Source: Lactobacillus sp. ESL0246
Lineage (GTDB): Bacteria > Bacillota > Bacilli > Lactobacillales > Lactobacillaceae
NCBI RefSeq assembly: GCF_003692965.1
Contig: NZ_REHC01000001.1
Span: 1 to 59,364 of the forward strand
Direction of reading: 5' to 3'
Length of the DNA: 59,364 nucleotides
Shown: in pieces, positions 27,833 through 36,271 of the stretch
How positions within the stretch are numbered: the stretch's first letter is position 1
Layout: each line of letters opens with the position of its first letter
The notes under the pieces: generated by a model
Database searches by the model: none
The model's input: the letters and a program-made list of their open reading frames with translations, nothing else
What the model was told of the DNA's origin: nothing
Translations under genes and position numbers: made by a program

Positions 27833-28596
27833 TAAGAATTGTTAAAACAATCTGGAAGACAAGTATTGAGGAATTCTTAATTTATAGAACAACAAGTATT
27901 ATAACTTTTATTTTAGCCTTGATATTTTTGATTATTGAATTAGTAACAGGGGATATCTATTTTGCTGATGATCGGAGTATTCCTGGGTGGACTGAAAATC
28001 AATATTTTATTCTAATAACTTTTGTTAACTGTTCTACATATATCTATAACATATTTTTTATATTAGGACATGAAGAACTAAATGATGATATCTTAGAAGG
28101 CAATTTAGATTATGTTCTAGTCAGGCCTATCTCTTCGTATTGGCTATCTGTAGGTAAAAGTATAGACATTCCAAGTATTTTCAATTTTATAATTACGTAT
28201 ATTTTGTTAATCGTTTTTCTAAATAAAGAAGCAATAACACAATTTCAATTTATAGTTATTAATATTTTAATAATTGCAACTGCTTTGATGATTTTTGTCC
28301 TGAATCAAATATGTTTAACTCTGCTGTTTTGGTTTAATGGATTGGTAGGATTAGGTGGAGTTATTGAAGACTTATTCAATTTTGCATCTAGACCTAAAAA
28401 GATATTTCCTAAAATAATACAAAATATTTTTGTATTCGTGATACCTATATTATTAGCAACGAATATCACTAATGAATTTTTGAAATATGGAATACAGTCA
28501 TATTTTATTTATTATTTGATTTTACTAGTTATTTTTTATGTAATTTCTAAATTCTTATGGAAATTAGGAATAAAAAAGTATGTTTCGGCTAATTAA
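27829..28596 (+). CDS. ABC-2 type permease subunit 2
   Basis: 255 residues with six hydrophobic segments. The conserved loop ELNDDILEGNLDYVLVRPISSYWLSVGKSID is typical of the COG3694-like partner: both permeases carry an LxxxxxRPIS/TKPIS motif at the same place, indicating an ancient duplication. The C-terminus ILWKLGIKKY-like FLWKLGIKKYVSAN parallels that of subunit 1. No terminator is obvious downstream, where sequence decay begins. Confidence 0.85.
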   Translation: MIRIVKTIWKTSIEEFLIYRTTSIITFILALIFLIIELVTGDIYFADDRSIPGWTENQYFILITFVNCSTYIYNIFFILGHEELNDDILEGNLDYVLVRPISSYWLSVGKSIDIPSIFNFIITYILLIVFLNKEAITQFQFIVINILIIATALMIFVLNQICLTLLFWFNGLVGLGGVIEDLFNFASRPKKIFPKIIQNIFVFVIPILLATNITNEFLKYGIQSYFIYYLILLVIFYVISKFLWKLGIKKYVSAN

Positions 28597-28867
28597 TTTT
28601 GAAAGATAGTATAGTTATAAATGGGTACACAATTAGTGAAAAATACTTAGTAATTTAAAATTTGATTGTAAATATCAAAGCTGGTTCTTAAGTGATTTAA
28701 GATTAAATGTGGTAGTCTGCAAGTTGTATGGTTTATTGTCAGGTGATTTAAAGTCATTGGTATAGAGGAAAAGGTACAAATTTCGAATCGTTACTAAGAT
28801 TAGAGTTTGAAGTATTAGAGCATTATTTTTATGAAAATTAAAAATATGAAGATAAAAAATTATATTA

Positions 28868-29414
28868 TATGATTTGCTTCAACAAGATCTAGCGTTACTT
28901 AAGGCCCCAGCTTTATGTGAGTTATCAAAAGCGAATTCAATTATGGATTTGCAAGTAGATGAATTTAATAATTATGCGACGGGTAATGTTTTTTATCGCT
29001 AAAACCGCTATTCACATGAACGATGGTGAAGATGACTACCCAGTTTATTGGTGATGGCGACTTAACTGTCTGATTGCCGATATTGATCAATTCGAGCCTG
29101 CTACGGTAACCTACAACCTAAAATCATTGAATATAAATGATGTAATCGGTAAACAAAAGGTTTATGAGTTATTAATAGATGATAGGGATAGCTTTAAATA
29201 TAAAAGTGTATCAAGTATATGTGGATATCGCATTATAGAATCTAGTATACAGTACATGCATAATAAATTCTATTTTGATAATGATATGGAGATTACTTTA
29301 AAGGTGGATTCATATCCTATTAATTTATGTTTTAATGATAAATATTTATTTGATTATGTTAAAAAAGGATTTTTCGAAAATTGCAATTTTAAGTTGAACA
29401 CCTACTTTAATTAA
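28868..29414 (+). pseudogene. Decayed reading frames, origin not recognised
   Basis: After the exporter, ~270 bp (28597-28867) shows nothing codable. From 28868 a protein-like stretch (YDLLQQDLALLKAPALCELSKANSIMDLQV..) breaks at about 29000. It resumes in another frame (AKTAIHMNDGEDDYPVYW, stop), then continues into an open frame (LNCLIADIDQFEPATVTY..., 29127-29414, 95 residues from a TTG). The pieces read like one gene broken by a frameshift and a nonsense codon, although a common parent cannot be proven. The last codons run into the IS30 remnant, so that insertion probably cut off the 3' end. No family was recognised. Confidence 0.45.
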
Positions 29415-29880
29415 CTTGATAGATGTAATCTAACTTGCGTTCAAATAATTCATCTGGTGTGTGATAAGCTAGTATCTTTCTAGGTAAGTTATTGCACCAT
29501 TCTTTAATCTCAGAGACTTGCTCAAGAGAATAGTCTTTGATGTATTTACCCTTAGGAAATGAAGCGTCTAATCATGCGATTATGCTTCTCAACTCCGCCT
29601 TTATCGCATGAAGTAAATGGATGGGCATAATAGACCAATGTTTGCAATATTTGTTCTAATTGGGATAAATCTGCAAATTCAGAACTGTTGTCAGTGGTAA
29701 TTGTTTTGAAAACTTCATTCCAATGTTCACTGTACTGCTCACGTAAATCATTGAAGGCAGACATAACGCTGATAACGGTCTTGTCTGGAAGGGGAATAAT
29801 CATAAACTTACACGTCATTCGTTCATACAAGGTCAATAAAACTTCATCATCTGATGGGCTTTTACTTTTTAGAAAATGTT
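29407..29880 (-). pseudogene. IS30-family transposase remnant
   Basis: The minus strand encodes the C-terminal half of an IS30 transposase: LTLYERMTCKFMIIPLPDKT, then ITTDNSSEFADLSQLEQ (DDE second Asp in TTDN), YYAHPFTSCDKGGVEKHNRMIRRFIS (catalytic Glu in VEKHN). A stop follows directly. The expected continuation PKGKYIKDYSLEQVSEIKEW ... ELFERKLDYIYQVN is present in the next frame, ending at 29407. So the gene is 5'-truncated (nothing before about 29880) and frameshifted near 29566. Terminal repeats were not found. It cannot transpose on its own. Confidence 0.85.
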
Positions 29881-29965
29881 TTGAATAGTTATAAATTATT
29901 GTGAAATATTGTAGTAGTCGTATAAAATAAAAAATTTGTCGTTATTAATTTTTTGAGAATAAATA

Positions 29966-30007
29966 TACCCCTTAATATAGCAAGCTTAATCGCTACATTA
30001 AGGGGTA
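29966..30007. repeat. Long imperfect palindrome
   Basis: TACCCCTTAATATAGC (29966-29981) is inversely repeated as GCTACATTAAGGGGTA (29992-30007) with one mismatch and a 10-base spacer. No T-run follows on either strand, so it is not a standard terminator. It lies between the IS remnant and a minus-strand small gene. Confidence 0.7.
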
Positions 30008-30059
30008 GTAAGTATGATTAAAAATTTTAAATTTAATAGCTATGAGTTAAACACAGCTA

Positions 30060-30347
30060 TTAAAACCAAGTTGCTGAAGTTTTAGCAACATCTTCATTTA
30101 TATTGGGTTCACTTAATTGAGTAAGTAATTGTATTCCTTCTTTAGATAGAAGTCTTTTTAGCGCAAGTTTTGTCAAAGCAGCTTTTACATCAGCTTTAAC
30201 TAAATTTGGATTTTCTTTTTGGTTTAATTTAACAAGCGCTTGCTTAATAATAAACTGTTCATTAGTATTGGGTAATTGCTGCTGTTGCAATAACGTTAGC
30301 AAGTCAAATTTACTCTTAGCCTTTTTAAGCATCTTTTGCACTTCCAT
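30060..30347 (-). CDS. Small helical protein, possibly immunity-like
   Basis: 95 residues: MEVQKMLKKAKSKFDLLTLL, a glutamine run, then repeated amphipathic helices (FIIKQALVKLNQKE, VKAALTKLALKRLLSKEGIQLLTQLSEPN). The all-helical size and layout resemble bacteriocin-immunity proteins, but no diagnostic motif is present, so this is only a resemblance. The ATG is forced by an in-frame stop just before it. An AAGGAG lies 24 bases away, so the ribosome binding site is poor. A hairpin TTTAATAGCT / AGCTATTAAA overlaps its stop codon and is followed by a T-rich tract on the minus strand, a plausible terminator. Confidence 0.55.
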   Translation of the reverse strand: MEVQKMLKKAKSKFDLLTLLQQQQLPNTNEQFIIKQALVKLNQKENPNLVKADVKAALTKLALKRLLSKEGIQLLTQLSEPNINEDVAKTSATWF

Positions 30348-30457
30348 TTAATAAATAAAATAATATTTTTTCTCCTTATTTCCTTATTTCATTATATAAT
30401 CTTCTTATCAATATTGAAAATATTGAACAGCCATGAAACTAATGAGGTAAATACTAG

Positions 30458-30739
30458 ATGTTTGAAAACAAGTTGACTAAAAAACAAATAATGCGGTTAA
30501 TTGCAATTTTACAGGTAATATTTGCGGGGATTTACTACTATATTAAGCGTCCAGATGCTAAATCAATCGATATTATTATCTATATGTTACTCGGTCTATT
30601 ATTCTTTGGCCTATCTTTTTTTAAGTGTTTTACATCTGGAAAAACTATTAAAAATAATATGACTAAAAATCAGAAATTAGAGCAAAAGGTTGGCCTTTTT
30701 GTACTGGGAATTTCGTTATTATGTATGTGTACTTATTGA
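30458..30739 (+). CDS. Small membrane protein
   Basis: 93 residues with three hydrophobic segments (about 11-29, 38-60 and 77-92) and a basic N-terminus (MFENKLTKKQIMR). There is a GAGGT site 10 bases before ATG. No family recognised; lactobacilli carry many such short membrane proteins. Followed by a perfect hairpin terminator at 30879-30912. Confidence 0.65.
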   Translation: MFENKLTKKQIMRLIAILQVIFAGIYYYIKRPDAKSIDIIIYMLLGLLFFGLSFFKCFTSGKTIKNNMTKNQKLEQKVGLFVLGISLLCMCTY

Positions 30740-30878
30740 CTATTCAGATATTGGCGTTGAGTTGTTTATAATCGATTGCAACTTGATGCTACTATTAATG
30801 TATCTATAATCTGCCATACTATCTTATAGTCGGAACATAAAATTGTTACTATGCAGAGCCTTTAACATTATTATGTAT

Positions 30879-30912
30879 ACCAAAAAAGTAGTCGTGAGAC
30901 TACTTTTTTGGT
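30879..30912. terminator. Bidirectional terminator
   Basis: ACCAAAAAAGTAGTC / GACTACTTTTTTGGT, a perfect 15-bp stem with loop GTGA. It separates the plus-strand small membrane gene from the convergent gene at 30931-31214. Confidence 0.88.
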
Positions 30913-30930
30913 GTTCTAAATTTGCTTTGT

Positions 30931-31214
30931 TTATTTTTCAAGTAAATCAATTGTGCTCTTTTTAAAAATATTCCAGGTAGAACCACAGACAATGCTTATA
31001 ATTAAACAATAAATGATGATTATTAAAGAGTTAGGAAGTTGACGTAAATAATTGATACTATGACAAAAGTCAAATATTTCTTGTCGAAATAGGTTAGCCA
31101 CTAATGCCAAAAAAATGACCAAAGCATCAAAATTCGATTAACAGCTTTTTGCTTAGGTGATCTGTTTTTATATTTTATTTGATTATTTGCTAAATGTGAT
31201 TTAAATGCATTCAA
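30931..31214 (-). pseudogene. Small membrane protein gene frameshifted in a T7 run
   Basis: From TTG at 31214, with an AGGGGG site 7 bases upstream, the frame reads LNAFKSHLANNQIKYKNRSP..AVNRILMLWSFFWH and stops. One more T in the seven-T run (complement of 31109-31115) would give LWSFFLALVANLFRQEIF and continue in frame through two membrane segments to IFKKSTIDLLEK at 30931. So the intact form would be a protein of about 95 residues with two membrane segments. The change is in a homopolymer, so it may be slippage, a real lesion or a sequencing error. Confidence 0.6.
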
Positions 31215-31305
31215 TTTAAGTCCCCCTGACTAATTTGCTAATTTTAAATTAAAGATATTAAAGCACAATTAAGCGCTATAAGCAACTGCTAATTTTTGAT
31301 TTGGA

Positions 31306-31872
31306 TTAATAGCTTTGAATTTTATTAAAGGGATAGTACCGAAAAACAACTTTTCCAATTAATGCACTACGTTTAACTGGTCCAAAAAAGCGGGAATCTC
31401 TGGAAATATCACGGTGGTCGCCCATTACAAAGTAATAGCCTTGAGGAACTTTATAAGTAAAATTAGTGGTAAAGGGTTCACCTGCAACATTATCAGCTTT
31501 TTTAAAATGGTTGTTTAAGTATGGTTCTGGTAATAATCTGCCATTGATATACATTTGATCATTTTTAGAAACAATGGTATCGCCAGGAAGTCCAATAATT
31601 CGTTTTACGTAAAAGGCTCCAGGAACGTCTTGGGGAGTTTTTGGGGCACGTAGTACCACGACATCATTGTATTTAGGTGAAAAGTTGCGCCATGTAACTA
31701 AGCGGTCATTATCTTCAAAGTTAGGTTGCATAGATGCACCCGAAACGCGATCATTTGAAATTACAAATCGTAATAGAAGGAAAAAAATTCCCAGAGTAAT
31801 TGTCGTCATAACGATGACATCAAAGATAAATTTTCCCCAACTTTCTTTTTTAGTGGTTTTATTTGTATTCAT
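31306..31872 (-). CDS. lepB: Signal peptidase I
   Basis: A membrane-anchored serine protease that removes signal peptides from exported proteins. In 188 residues there is one N-terminal membrane segment (about 18-38). The nucleophile is in VSGASMQPNF, the general-base lysine in FYVKRIIGLPGD, and box E is GDHRDISRDSRFFGPV. This is the short single-anchor form typical of Gram-positive bacteria. Monocistronic on the minus strand, with a GGAG site before ATG. The exported hydrolases elsewhere in this window are possible clients. Confidence 0.95.
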   Translation of the reverse strand: MNTNKTTKKESWGKFIFDVIVMTTITLGIFFLLLRFVISNDRVSGASMQPNFEDNDRLVTWRNFSPKYNDVVVLRAPKTPQDVPGAFYVKRIIGLPGDTIVSKNDQMYINGRLLPEPYLNNHFKKADNVAGEPFTTNFTYKVPQGYYFVMGDHRDISRDSRFFGPVKRSALIGKVVFRYYPFNKIQSY

Positions 31873-32022
31873 AAATTATTCTCCTTTTATTTTTTATTAT
31901 ATCTCAAATTAAAGTGTATTTTAAGATCCAACCAACTTAATAATTTGATTGATTTTTTGATATGTATTTAATAAAATATTAATTACAGATCAACATAATC
32001 ATCTGAAAAAGGAGAGGATATC

Positions 32023-32238
32023 ATCAAAAAATTAGTTAAAAAAGCAAGAGAAAAGCGAAAATTAACCCAAGCTTCACTTGCTGAAAAAGTAGGGGTAAAT
32101 GAACTGACGATAAATTCGATTGAGCAAGAACGCTATCAACCATCAATTATTTTAGCTTATAAGTTAGCACAGATTTTTGATACTAATATTGAAACCTTAT
32201 TTTGTTTGCAGGAGTACTTTGAGAATGAAGAAAGATAA
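32023..32238 (+). CDS. XRE-family regulator (YozG-like) with ATC in start position
   Basis: 71 codons encode a single helix-turn-helix domain of the compact Cro/XRE type: KKLVKKAREKRKLTQASLAEK, then VNELTINSIEQERYQPSIILAYKLAQIF and TNIETLFCLQEYFENEER. A textbook ribosome binding site (AAAGGAGAGG, 32008-32017) stands where expected, but the codon 8 bases later is ATC, and no in-frame ATG, GTG or TTG start exists nearby. Either ATC initiates weakly or the start codon was lost. It overlaps the following membrane-protein gene by 14 bp, as in the common regulator-membrane protein pairs. Confidence 0.7.
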   Translation: MKKLVKKAREKRKLTQASLAEKVGVNELTINSIEQERYQPSIILAYKLAQIFDTNIETLFCLQEYFENEER

Positions 32239-32683
32239 TCAAAAAAGGAAATTAATGTACTATTTAGAAACATTTTTCTTTTTATTATGTTCAGTACTGA
32301 GCCTGTATGAATTAGGGCGAGATTTTTTATATAAAGTTGAGTGGATTAAACTGCTTAAAGATAGTGTATGGTTAGTCTTAGCTATCATTGTGACTATTGG
32401 TAGTTTTTTGCGTGCAAAAGATGTGGGTACCAGTGAAGATGATGATGAACGCGATAGGTATCTAACGATGAAAGTAGATCAGCAGGCATATAGAATTACT
32501 AAGGTATTATTATTTGTGATTGGCTTTGGTCTTTTTGCTTGGGGTATGATTTTAAGTAAGAGTGTAGGATATAATGAACAAGTAATGGTTATAGTTATTA
32601 TATCTGCAGTGTTGGTAGGGTTATGGAATTTATTACTTTTAATTGAATTAATTTTGGGTCTATATAATTACCTACGAAAATAA
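32225..32683 (+). CDS. Membrane protein paired with XRE regulator
   Basis: 152 residues from the ATG at 32225 (AGGAG upstream). There are four hydrophobic segments (about 14-32, 42-60, 90-110 and 118-145) and a charged cytosolic loop VGTSEDDDERDRYLTMKVDQQAYRITK between the second and third. The DERDxxLxxKxxxxxxR-type loop is typical of the DUF2178/DUF3796-like membrane proteins encoded behind YozG-like regulators. Function unknown. Ends in a strong terminator. Confidence 0.8.
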   Translation: MKKDNQKRKLMYYLETFFFLLCSVLSLYELGRDFLYKVEWIKLLKDSVWLVLAIIVTIGSFLRAKDVGTSEDDDERDRYLTMKVDQQAYRITKVLLFVIGFGLFAWGMILSKSVGYNEQVMVIVIISAVLVGLWNLLLLIELILGLYNYLRK

Positions 32684-32704
32684 GTATTATTTATGATGAT
32701 TAGT

Positions 32705-32745
32705 AAAAGCTAATTTCTCATATACAATGAGAAATTAGCTTTTTG
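32705..32745 (+). terminator. Terminator after the XRE/membrane pair
   Basis: AAAAGCTAATTTCTCAT / ATGAGAAATTAGCTTTTT, a perfect stem with a 5-base loop and T-run. Confidence 0.9.
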
Positions 32746-32843
32746 AGTTTTAATTTTAAATAATGATAGTAGTCAATTAATGCTGAATGCTCTAAACTGA
32801 AAAATAGATATAATGGTTAAAGTCATAGAAGAAGAGGCATATT

Positions 32844-33818
32844 ATGAAAAAAATTGATGGACATTTGCATTTAGTGCGTGCATTAGCTGGGCTTTCTGCT
32901 AAAGGAAGAATGACTTCTTTAGGTAACGGACAGGCGATTTGGGACGATGGAACATTTCTTAATTTAATTCCGAATGGCTGGGGTGATCATAATTTTACAG
33001 CGGAAGCAGCAATAAAAGTAATGAAAAATAATCAAGTTGAAAAAGCCGTCTTACTTCAAGGAAGTTTATACGGTTTTCAAAACTATTATTCTTACCAAGC
33101 CGTAAAGAAATATCCTGATAAATTTATAGCAGCCTTTTCCGTTGATCCATTTGCCGACAACGCAATGGAGATTGTTCATCGGCATGTTGAAGATCTAGGT
33201 TTTAGAGCAATTAAGCTTGAAATTAGTCAGGGAGGTGGTCTACATGGCTACCATCAGCCATTTCGATTAGATACTTCAGCAGAATTAGGAAAAATGTTTC
33301 ATTATTTTGCTGATTATCCCGGATTTGTGATTACAGTCGATTATGGCGACTATAATCAATTTAGCTATCAGCCCGAAGCAATTGCTAATTTGGCACAACG
33401 TTATCCTCAATTAGACTTTGTTGTGTGTCATTTATCATTCCCTAGTGCTGATCATTTAAATCGTTTAGCTAATGCTTTAGTGCAGTGGGCACCTTACGCT
33501 AATATCAGCACAGAAATTTCCGCAATTCAAGACATTGAAAAAGAAACTACATTTCCGTTTCCTCGATGTCAAAAAGATGTTGCACTGGCTAAAGATATTC
33601 TTGGAGCAAAGCGTATTTTCTGGGGTACTGATTCACCTTGGTCAGCCACATTTAATTCATATCATAACTTAGCAACTTGGCTGGAAGAAACGAATATCTT
33701 TACTGAGTCGGAATTAGAAGATGTTATGTACAATAATGCTAATCGAATTTATTTTAAGTCACCAAATGTGCAAGCAATGCGCAATAGTAGTGATCCCGTT
33801 TTTAAAAAAGAAGGTTAA
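32844..33818 (+). CDS. Amidohydrolase-family metal-dependent hydrolase/decarboxylase
   Basis: A 324-residue TIM-barrel protein of the amidohydrolase-2 group (COG2159), whose members hydrolyse lactones/amides or decarboxylate. The metal site is visible: KIDGHLHL at the N-terminus (HxH), the barrel histidine in DFVVCHLSF and the aspartate in FWGTDSPWS. Substrate cannot be read from sequence. The dehydrogenase gene follows after 3 bp, then a PTS permease and RpiR regulator, so it is probably part of a small catabolic unit acting on an imported sugar or sugar-acid-like compound. Confidence 0.8.
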   Translation: MKKIDGHLHLVRALAGLSAKGRMTSLGNGQAIWDDGTFLNLIPNGWGDHNFTAEAAIKVMKNNQVEKAVLLQGSLYGFQNYYSYQAVKKYPDKFIAAFSVDPFADNAMEIVHRHVEDLGFRAIKLEISQGGGLHGYHQPFRLDTSAELGKMFHYFADYPGFVITVDYGDYNQFSYQPEAIANLAQRYPQLDFVVCHLSFPSADHLNRLANALVQWAPYANISTEISAIQDIEKETTFPFPRCQKDVALAKDILGAKRIFWGTDSPWSATFNSYHNLATWLEETNIFTESELEDVMYNNANRIYFKSPNVQAMRNSSDPVFKKEG

Positions 33819-33821
33819 AGA

Positions 33822-34778
33822 ATGAATAAAGCAAAAGTGTTAGTTACGGGTATTATTCCAGAAGCTGGGTTATCTGAACTGAAACAGAATTTTGATGTCA
33901 CTTATGAGCCTGAAAAAGAAACACGTAAATGGGTCTTAGCACATTTATCTGAATACGATGGCTTATTATTAATGGGAATGAAAGGTGATCGACAGCTAAT
34001 TGATGCTGGTACCAAGCTCAAAATTATTACTACTAATGGAGTGGGGTTTGACCATATTGATCTTGAATATGCTAAACAAAAAAGAATTATAGTAGCAAAC
34101 TGTCCACAAAGTGTGCGCGTACCAACAGCCGAAATGACCTTTGCCCTTTTGCTAGCGACAGTGCGCCGACTTCATTTTTATGATCATGCGATTCGCTTGG
34201 GACAATGGCTTGATGTTTCTAGATCGGAAAACATGGGCATGGGCTTACAGGGAAGAATTTTAGGAGTATATGGAATGGGAAGAATTGGCTCTGAGGTAGC
34301 CAAATTTGCCCAAGTTTTTGGTATGAAGGTTATTTACAATAATCGGCACCAATTAGATTCTGTAACAGAGGATAATTTAAATATTAAATATGTAGATTTT
34401 GAAACTTTGATTCAAATAGCAGATGTAGTTACCTTGCATGCACCAGCTACTCAAGCAACAACTGGTATTTTTAATGCACAGGTTTTTAATAAAATGAAAA
34501 ATTCTGCTTATATTATTAATGCTGCACGAGGACAATTAATTAAGCAAGATGATTTGATTGCTGCTCTTAAAAATGGTGATATTGCTGGTGCTGGACTAGA
34601 TGTCTATGAATCTGAACCCAAGGTGCCACAAGCTTTGCGAGAATTAGATAATGTGGTTTTGTCTCCTCATGCTGGTACAGGAACTCTACAAGCACGTACA
34701 GCAATTGCACAGGAAGCATCACAAAATTTAATTTCTTTTTTACGTGATAAAAAACCGTTAAATCAAGTTAATAAGTAA
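33822..34778 (+). CDS. D-isomer-specific 2-hydroxyacid dehydrogenase
   Basis: A 318-residue NAD(P)-dependent oxidoreductase interconverting a 2-hydroxy acid and a 2-oxo acid. It has the split substrate domain, Rossmann motif GVYGMGRIGSEVAKFA, and catalytic Arg in NAARGQLIKQDD, Glu in DVYESEPKVP and His in LSPHAGTGT. It is distinct from ldhD at 52.7-53.7 kb (different length and sequence), so it is not the main lactate enzyme. The 3-bp gap to the amidohydrolase suggests a two-step conversion. Confidence 0.88.
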   Translation: MNKAKVLVTGIIPEAGLSELKQNFDVTYEPEKETRKWVLAHLSEYDGLLLMGMKGDRQLIDAGTKLKIITTNGVGFDHIDLEYAKQKRIIVANCPQSVRVPTAEMTFALLLATVRRLHFYDHAIRLGQWLDVSRSENMGMGLQGRILGVYGMGRIGSEVAKFAQVFGMKVIYNNRHQLDSVTEDNLNIKYVDFETLIQIADVVTLHAPATQATTGIFNAQVFNKMKNSAYIINAARGQLIKQDDLIAALKNGDIAGAGLDVYESEPKVPQALRELDNVVLSPHAGTGTLQARTAIAQEASQNLISFLRDKKPLNQVNK

Positions 34779-34880
34779 TATAGTTTAAAAATAGATTAGG
34801 TATTAGTAATGCAATTATTTTATTGAAACTTGTTTCCAAAAAATGTTGACTTTATGAAACATAGTGATATCATAACTTAA

Positions 34881-34894
34881 TGTAAGCGATATCT
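34881..34894 (+). promoter_or_regulatory. Candidate cre (CcpA) site upstream of the EIIC gene
   Basis: TGTAAGCGATATCT matches the cre consensus TGWAANCGNTNWCA except for the last base. It lies 36 bp before the EIIC start and suggests catabolite repression. Confidence 0.6.
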
Positions 34895-34929
34895 TTTAAT
34901 ATGATATAAACTATATAGGAGTAATTAAA

Positions 34930-36243
34930 ATGGCAGAGAAAAAAGAAAATAGTTTTCTTACCAAAAAAATAATTCCGCTATTTAATAGAATTTCCAGTGC
35001 TAGGCATATGATTGCCTTGCGTGATGGAATGACTGCAGCGGTGCCAATGATTATTATTGGTTCGATATTTATGATTATTGGACAATTTCCGGCCCAAGGG
35101 TATTTGGATTTTATGGCACATATTTTTGGTCCTAACTGGGCTAATGTAGTGCAATATGTGACGAATGCTTCATTCCATATTATGGGTTTGGTTGCTGTTG
35201 CGGGTATTTCTTATAATTTGGCTAAAAGTTATCAAGGAATTGATCCTTTTTCAGCAATGATTGTGGCAATAGCAGCTTTCATTCTGACTATTCCCATGCA
35301 GGTTGGTAAAGACGGGGGCTTATTGATTCCATTGAAACAATTTGATTCATCTGGTTTGTTCACTGCTTTATTAGTCGGTCTGTTTGTAACCGATTTATAT
35401 GTTTGGTTAATGCATAAAAATCTAATCTTCAAAATGCCAGATACAGTTCCACCTGCAGTAAGTAGTTCCTTCGCAGCTTTATTCCCTGGAGCAATTTCAC
35501 TATTTGTAGTTTGGTTAATTCGAATTGGTGTTGAAGCTACACCAATGAAGAGCATTCCTAACGTGATTACATTCTTCTTACAAGATCCGATGAGTAAAGT
35601 AACAAATTCTTTGGGTGGAGCAATTATCATTGAATTGATTGTATGTGTGCTGTGGTTTTTTGGTATTCATGGTGCCAATGCAATTTCTGGTGTAATTGAT
35701 CCAATGATGTATTCTGCATTAGCCGCTAATGCAGCGGCTTTTAAGGCTCATGAAGCTATTCCAAATATCATTACCAAAACTTTTTTTGACAACTTTGTCA
35801 GAATTGGTGGTTGTGGTGCGACATTGGGATTTGTTATTTTAATGGCTTTCTTTGCCAAGGATAAGGAATTAAAAGCAATAGGTAAGCTCTCAATTGGACC
35901 TGCAATTTTTAATATTAATGAACCAGTTGTTTTTGGTGTACCAATCGTTTTGAATTATCAGATTGTAATTCCGTTTATTTTGGCGCCGATGGCAAATATT
36001 ATTACAACCTATACAGCTATGAAAATGGGTTGGGTAGCTAAAACTATTGGGATTTATCCGCCTTGGACAACTCCGCCAATTTTATCAGGAATTCTTTCAA
36101 CAGGACATATTTCTGGTGGAATTATGCAATTATTTAATTTAGTAATGGACACAATTATTTACTACTTCTTTTTCAGAAGTATGGATCGGACTAAATTAAA
36201 GGCTGAACTGCAAGCAGAAAAAGCTAAAGGGTCAACTAATTAA
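34930..36243 (+). CDS. PTS EIIC permease (lactose/cellobiose family)
   Basis: A 437-residue membrane protein with about ten hydrophobic segments, of the Lac/Cel EIIC family (CelB-like). Recognisable parts are the N-terminal ARHMIALRDGMTAAVPMIIIGSIFMI, GIHGANAISGVIDPMMYSALAAN, and the sugar-site loop GPAIFNINEPVVFGVPIVLN. No EIIA or EIIB gene is adjacent, so it must borrow these from elsewhere. The PTS class suggests a beta-glucoside or chitobiose-type sugar; the actual substrate is unknown. It is downstream of a cre-like site and upstream of an RpiR regulator. Confidence 0.9.
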   Translation: MAEKKENSFLTKKIIPLFNRISSARHMIALRDGMTAAVPMIIIGSIFMIIGQFPAQGYLDFMAHIFGPNWANVVQYVTNASFHIMGLVAVAGISYNLAKSYQGIDPFSAMIVAIAAFILTIPMQVGKDGGLLIPLKQFDSSGLFTALLVGLFVTDLYVWLMHKNLIFKMPDTVPPAVSSSFAALFPGAISLFVVWLIRIGVEATPMKSIPNVITFFLQDPMSKVTNSLGGAIIIELIVCVLWFFGIHGANAISGVIDPMMYSALAANAAAFKAHEAIPNIITKTFFDNFVRIGGCGATLGFVILMAFFAKDKELKAIGKLSIGPAIFNINEPVVFGVPIVLNYQIVIPFILAPMANIITTYTAMKMGWVAKTIGIYPPWTTPPILSGILSTGHISGGIMQLFNLVMDTIIYYFFFRSMDRTKLKAELQAEKAKGSTN

Positions 36244-36271
36244 TTATAAGAACTAAATCAGGAAATAACTA

